Below the pieces are notes generated by a model that saw nothing but the letters and a program-made list of their open reading frames with translations, searched no databases and had not been told where the DNA came from. A program made the translations under genes and the position numbers. A stretch of DNA of 15,457 nt from DASWIG01 sp965371445 (GTDB taxonomy: Bacteria > Acidobacteriota > Thermoanaerobaculia > Multivoradales > J023), in the NCBI GenBank assembly GCA_965371445.1, contig CBDUYN010000217.1, positions 1 to 15,457 on the forward strand, in the 5' to 3' direction. Of the stretch, positions 14,432 through 15,457 are shown piece by piece; positions within the stretch are counted from its first letter, which is position 1, and every line of letters begins with the position of its first letter.

Positions 14432-14524
14432 CTCCCGGAGGCTTCAGCCGCAACCGAGTTGGTCGCGTTGGGCTTCTTCGAGAAGTTCGCCGATCAGAAG
14501 GTCAGCTTCACCGACTGTACTTCC
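14432..14524 (+). pseudogene. Remnant of a PIN-domain (VapC-like) toxin
   Basis: The plus frame reads PEASAATELVALGFFEKF then ADQKVSFTDCTS and then loses similarity (RGETPWHDRG). The segment 'F..faDqk.SFTDC.S' is the hallmark of the C-terminal half of PIN ribonucleases, with the conserved acidic residue in FTDC. The N-terminal half and the end of the domain (…lafD.hF) are missing, so the gene is broken on both sides. Its right end is 51 bp from the direct repeat that starts the toxin-antitoxin cassette. Confidence 0.55.
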
Positions 14525-14574
14525 AGGGGGGAGACACCGTGGCACGATCGCGGTCGCGGACGGGAATTGCGCGG

Positions 14575-14606
14575 AGGGCGACGCGGTAGACGTCTGACGG
14601 CTCCGT
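14575..14606 (+). repeat. Left 32-bp direct repeat of the toxin-antitoxin cassette
   Basis: 30 of 32 bases match the copy at 15223-15254; the differences are at 14588 (A versus G) and 14604 (C versus T). It carries the 8-bp palindrome AGACGTCT (14588-14595) and the predicted -35 of the cassette promoter. Confidence 0.9.
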
Positions 14607-14628
14607 GGTCTATAATGGGCTCATGAGC
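14587..14628 (+). promoter_or_regulatory. Promoter and probable operator of the toxin-antitoxin operon; leaderless start
   Basis: A consensus -10 TATAAT lies at 14611-14616, with TAGACG (14587-14592, four of six to TTGACA) 18 bp upstream. The ATG at 14623 is 7 nt after the -10, the place where transcription would begin, so the mRNA is probably leaderless; no Shine-Dalgarno fits. Two palindromes, AGACGTCT (14588-14595) over the -35 and GCTCATGAGC (14619-14628) over the start, are good candidates for binding by the ribbon-helix-helix antitoxin, which usually represses its own operon. Confidence 0.7.
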
Positions 14629-14892
14629 TCTTCGCTGACACTGACCTTGCCCCCGAACGCGGCCGTTCGACGAGCCTTGCGCCGACGAGCAGAGGCTCAG
14701 GGTAAGACGATGGCTGAAATGGCGCGTGAGATCCTGGAGAAGGCCCTCCTGGTAGAACCGCCGGACGCCGCAGACGAGAAACGACGCCAGAGCCGAGAAC
14801 GCGAAGCTCGGGACCTGGAGATCCTCAACCAGCGCGCCGACGTCCTGAATCGCGAAGTCGAGGACCTTTTGGCCTACCAGATCGAGCTGTGA
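14623..14892 (+). CDS. Antitoxin of a type II toxin-antitoxin pair (ribbon-helix-helix DNA-binding)
   Basis: 89 residues from ATG 14623. The first ~45 residues (SSLTLTLPPNAAVRRALRRR, AEAQGKTMAEMAREILEKAL) have the strand-helix-helix pattern of Arc/CopG/FitA-type antitoxins, with a short beta strand for DNA contact. The C-terminal half is charged and helical; its end LNREVEDLLAYQIEL resembles toxin-binding tails of antitoxins paired with MazF. A longer in-frame GTG at 14605 is rejected because it lies upstream of the -10. The stop overlaps the toxin start by 4 nt (GTGA), the usual coupling in such pairs. It would neutralise the toxin and repress the operon. Confidence 0.82.
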   Translation: MSSSLTLTLPPNAAVRRALRRRAEAQGKTMAEMAREILEKALLVEPPDAADEKRRQSREREARDLEILNQRADVLNREVEDLLAYQIEL

Positions 14893-15224
14893 GGCGCGGA
14901 GACCTCTACCGCGTACGTCGCCCCGGCAGCGGGGACCCGAAAAAGAGCCGGGTCGTCGTAGTCGTAAGCCGGCAGACGCTGATCGAATCACGCTTTTCGA
15001 CGGTGATCTGTGCGCCGGTATATACCCATCGAGACGGCCTCGCCACAGAAGTGGACGTCGGCATCGACGAAGGGCTCAAGCACGAGTCCAGTGTCCATTG
15101 CGACGCGCTGGTCAGTCTCCCCAAGTCGATACTGACCGACTTCGTGGGAAGGCTCGGCTCGGAGCAGGTCCGCGCTCTGGGTGAAGCGCTACGGATCGCT
15201 CTGGACCTCGAGGACGAGACGTAG
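14889..15224 (+). CDS. MazF/PemK-like toxin (endoribonuclease)
   Basis: 111 residues, GTG start overlapping the antitoxin stop. MRRGDLYRVRRPGSGDPKKS, then RVVVVVSRQ, STVICAPVYTH, HESSVHCDALVSLPKSILTD and a final helix VGRLGSEQVRALGEALRIAL follow the MazF/PemK fold step by step: the RGDlY start, the K-x-R-vvVVS strand, the aPvtt strand, the v.cD.l.sl.k segment and the iG.L....l..v..al end. Length matches the family (about 110). MazF toxins cut mRNA or other RNA at short sequences and are held inactive by the antitoxin. The usual catalytic Arg after the K-x motif (KSR) and the Thr/Ser in the aPvyt segment are present. It appears intact. Confidence 0.87.
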   Translation: MRRGDLYRVRRPGSGDPKKSRVVVVVSRQTLIESRFSTVICAPVYTHRDGLATEVDVGIDEGLKHESSVHCDALVSLPKSILTDFVGRLGSEQVRALGEALRIALDLEDET

Positions 15225-15254
15225 GGCGACGCGGTGGACGTCTGACGGCTCTGT
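15223..15254 (+). repeat. Right 32-bp direct repeat of the toxin-antitoxin cassette
   Basis: 30/32 identical to 14575-14606. It begins within the toxin stop codon. GCGGTGG (15231-15237) can also pair with CCACCGC (15257-15263), making a possible hairpin after the toxin gene; no T run follows. Confidence 0.9.
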
Positions 15255-15457
15255 ACCCACCGCATCGGTCGTCCCGTCTGGCCCCGACTCGACGGACCCG
15301 GCGTCGCAGCTCGTCCCTGACGAGGCGCTTCCTCTTGGGCCGTCGACCGAGAAGGAAGAGCTCGGTCTGGAAAGGTCGTGGGGGGGCCCCCCCGGGGGCC
15401 CCCCCCCGGGAAAATTCCCCCGGGGGGAACCCCCCGGGGGGATGGCCCCGAAAGGGG
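15255..15457. other. No supported gene; ends in low-complexity G/C sequence
   Basis: From 15255 to about 15377 there is ordinary GC-rich sequence without a gene I recognise; a minus-strand frame reading TELFLLGRRPKRKRLV is open but too short to judge. From about 15378 to the end the sequence is made of runs of G and C with a few A/T breaks and looks like a contig-end artefact. Confidence 0.6.

Noticed and set aside
12661..14589. Open frame of 642 codons on the plus strand opposite the CRTAC1 gene
   Set aside because: Mirror of the repeated Asp-Gly codons (VEVEVTVAVVV patterns); no signal peptide or domain.
14575..15254. Integron cassette with attC sites
   Set aside because: The repeats lack the GTTRRRY/RYYYAAC core boxes and the expected attC arm arrangement, and no integrase is seen.

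Overview
The window is a GC-rich bacterial contig. Several gene types point to Acidobacteriota: two genes of the VWFA-related acidobacterial family (the 5' end of one at 1-381 and a full one at 6615-8363), a large Oar-like TonB-dependent receptor with an N-terminal carboxypeptidase-regulatory domain, and a CRTAC1-type FG-GAP/UnbV lipoprotein paired with a TPR protein. This assignment is inference from gene content. Both ends look like raw contig ends: a 15-bp tandem repeat at the left, and non-biological-looking G/C runs at the right.

Left to right: (1) the 5' part of a secreted VWFA-like gene on the minus strand (1-381), with a divergent intergenic region holding a G10 tract. (2) A tight plus-strand operon, 650-6535: an O-carbamoyltransferase fused in frame to an SxtJ-like membrane domain, a 49-residue DUF5989/SxtK-like membrane peptide starting at GTG 2870, a zinc-ribbon class I SAM methyltransferase, and a membrane-anchored SGNH hydrolase with a long TPR tail. 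(3) A perfect 35-bp inverted repeat (6521-6615) overlapping the 3' ends of the two convergent gene blocks. (4) Minus-strand genes: VWFA protein, TonB-dependent receptor, TPR protein and CRTAC1 lipoprotein. The last two overlap by 4 nt. The receptor has its own promoter (about 11526-11553) and a UUCG-loop terminator (8383-8413). (5) An accessory right end: an lnt-like fragment fused to the CRTAC1 reading frame, a PIN-domain toxin remnant, and an intact RHH antitoxin/MazF-like toxin pair bracketed by 32-bp direct repeats (30/32 identical).

The most interesting part is the plus operon. The order carbamoyltransferase, SxtJ-like, SxtK-like (DUF5989), then SGNH/GDSL hydrolase is the order sxtI-sxtJ-sxtK-sxtL of the cyanobacterial saxitoxin cluster, but here with I and J fused, a methyltransferase inserted before the hydrolase, and a TPR tail on the hydrolase. 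No other saxitoxin genes are visible. The likely reading is a membrane-associated tailoring module (carbamoylation, methylation, deacylation or acyl transfer) acting on an unknown glycan or metabolite. The second point of interest is the toxin-antitoxin cassette: its promoter and probable operator sit on the left repeat, and its mRNA appears to be leaderless.
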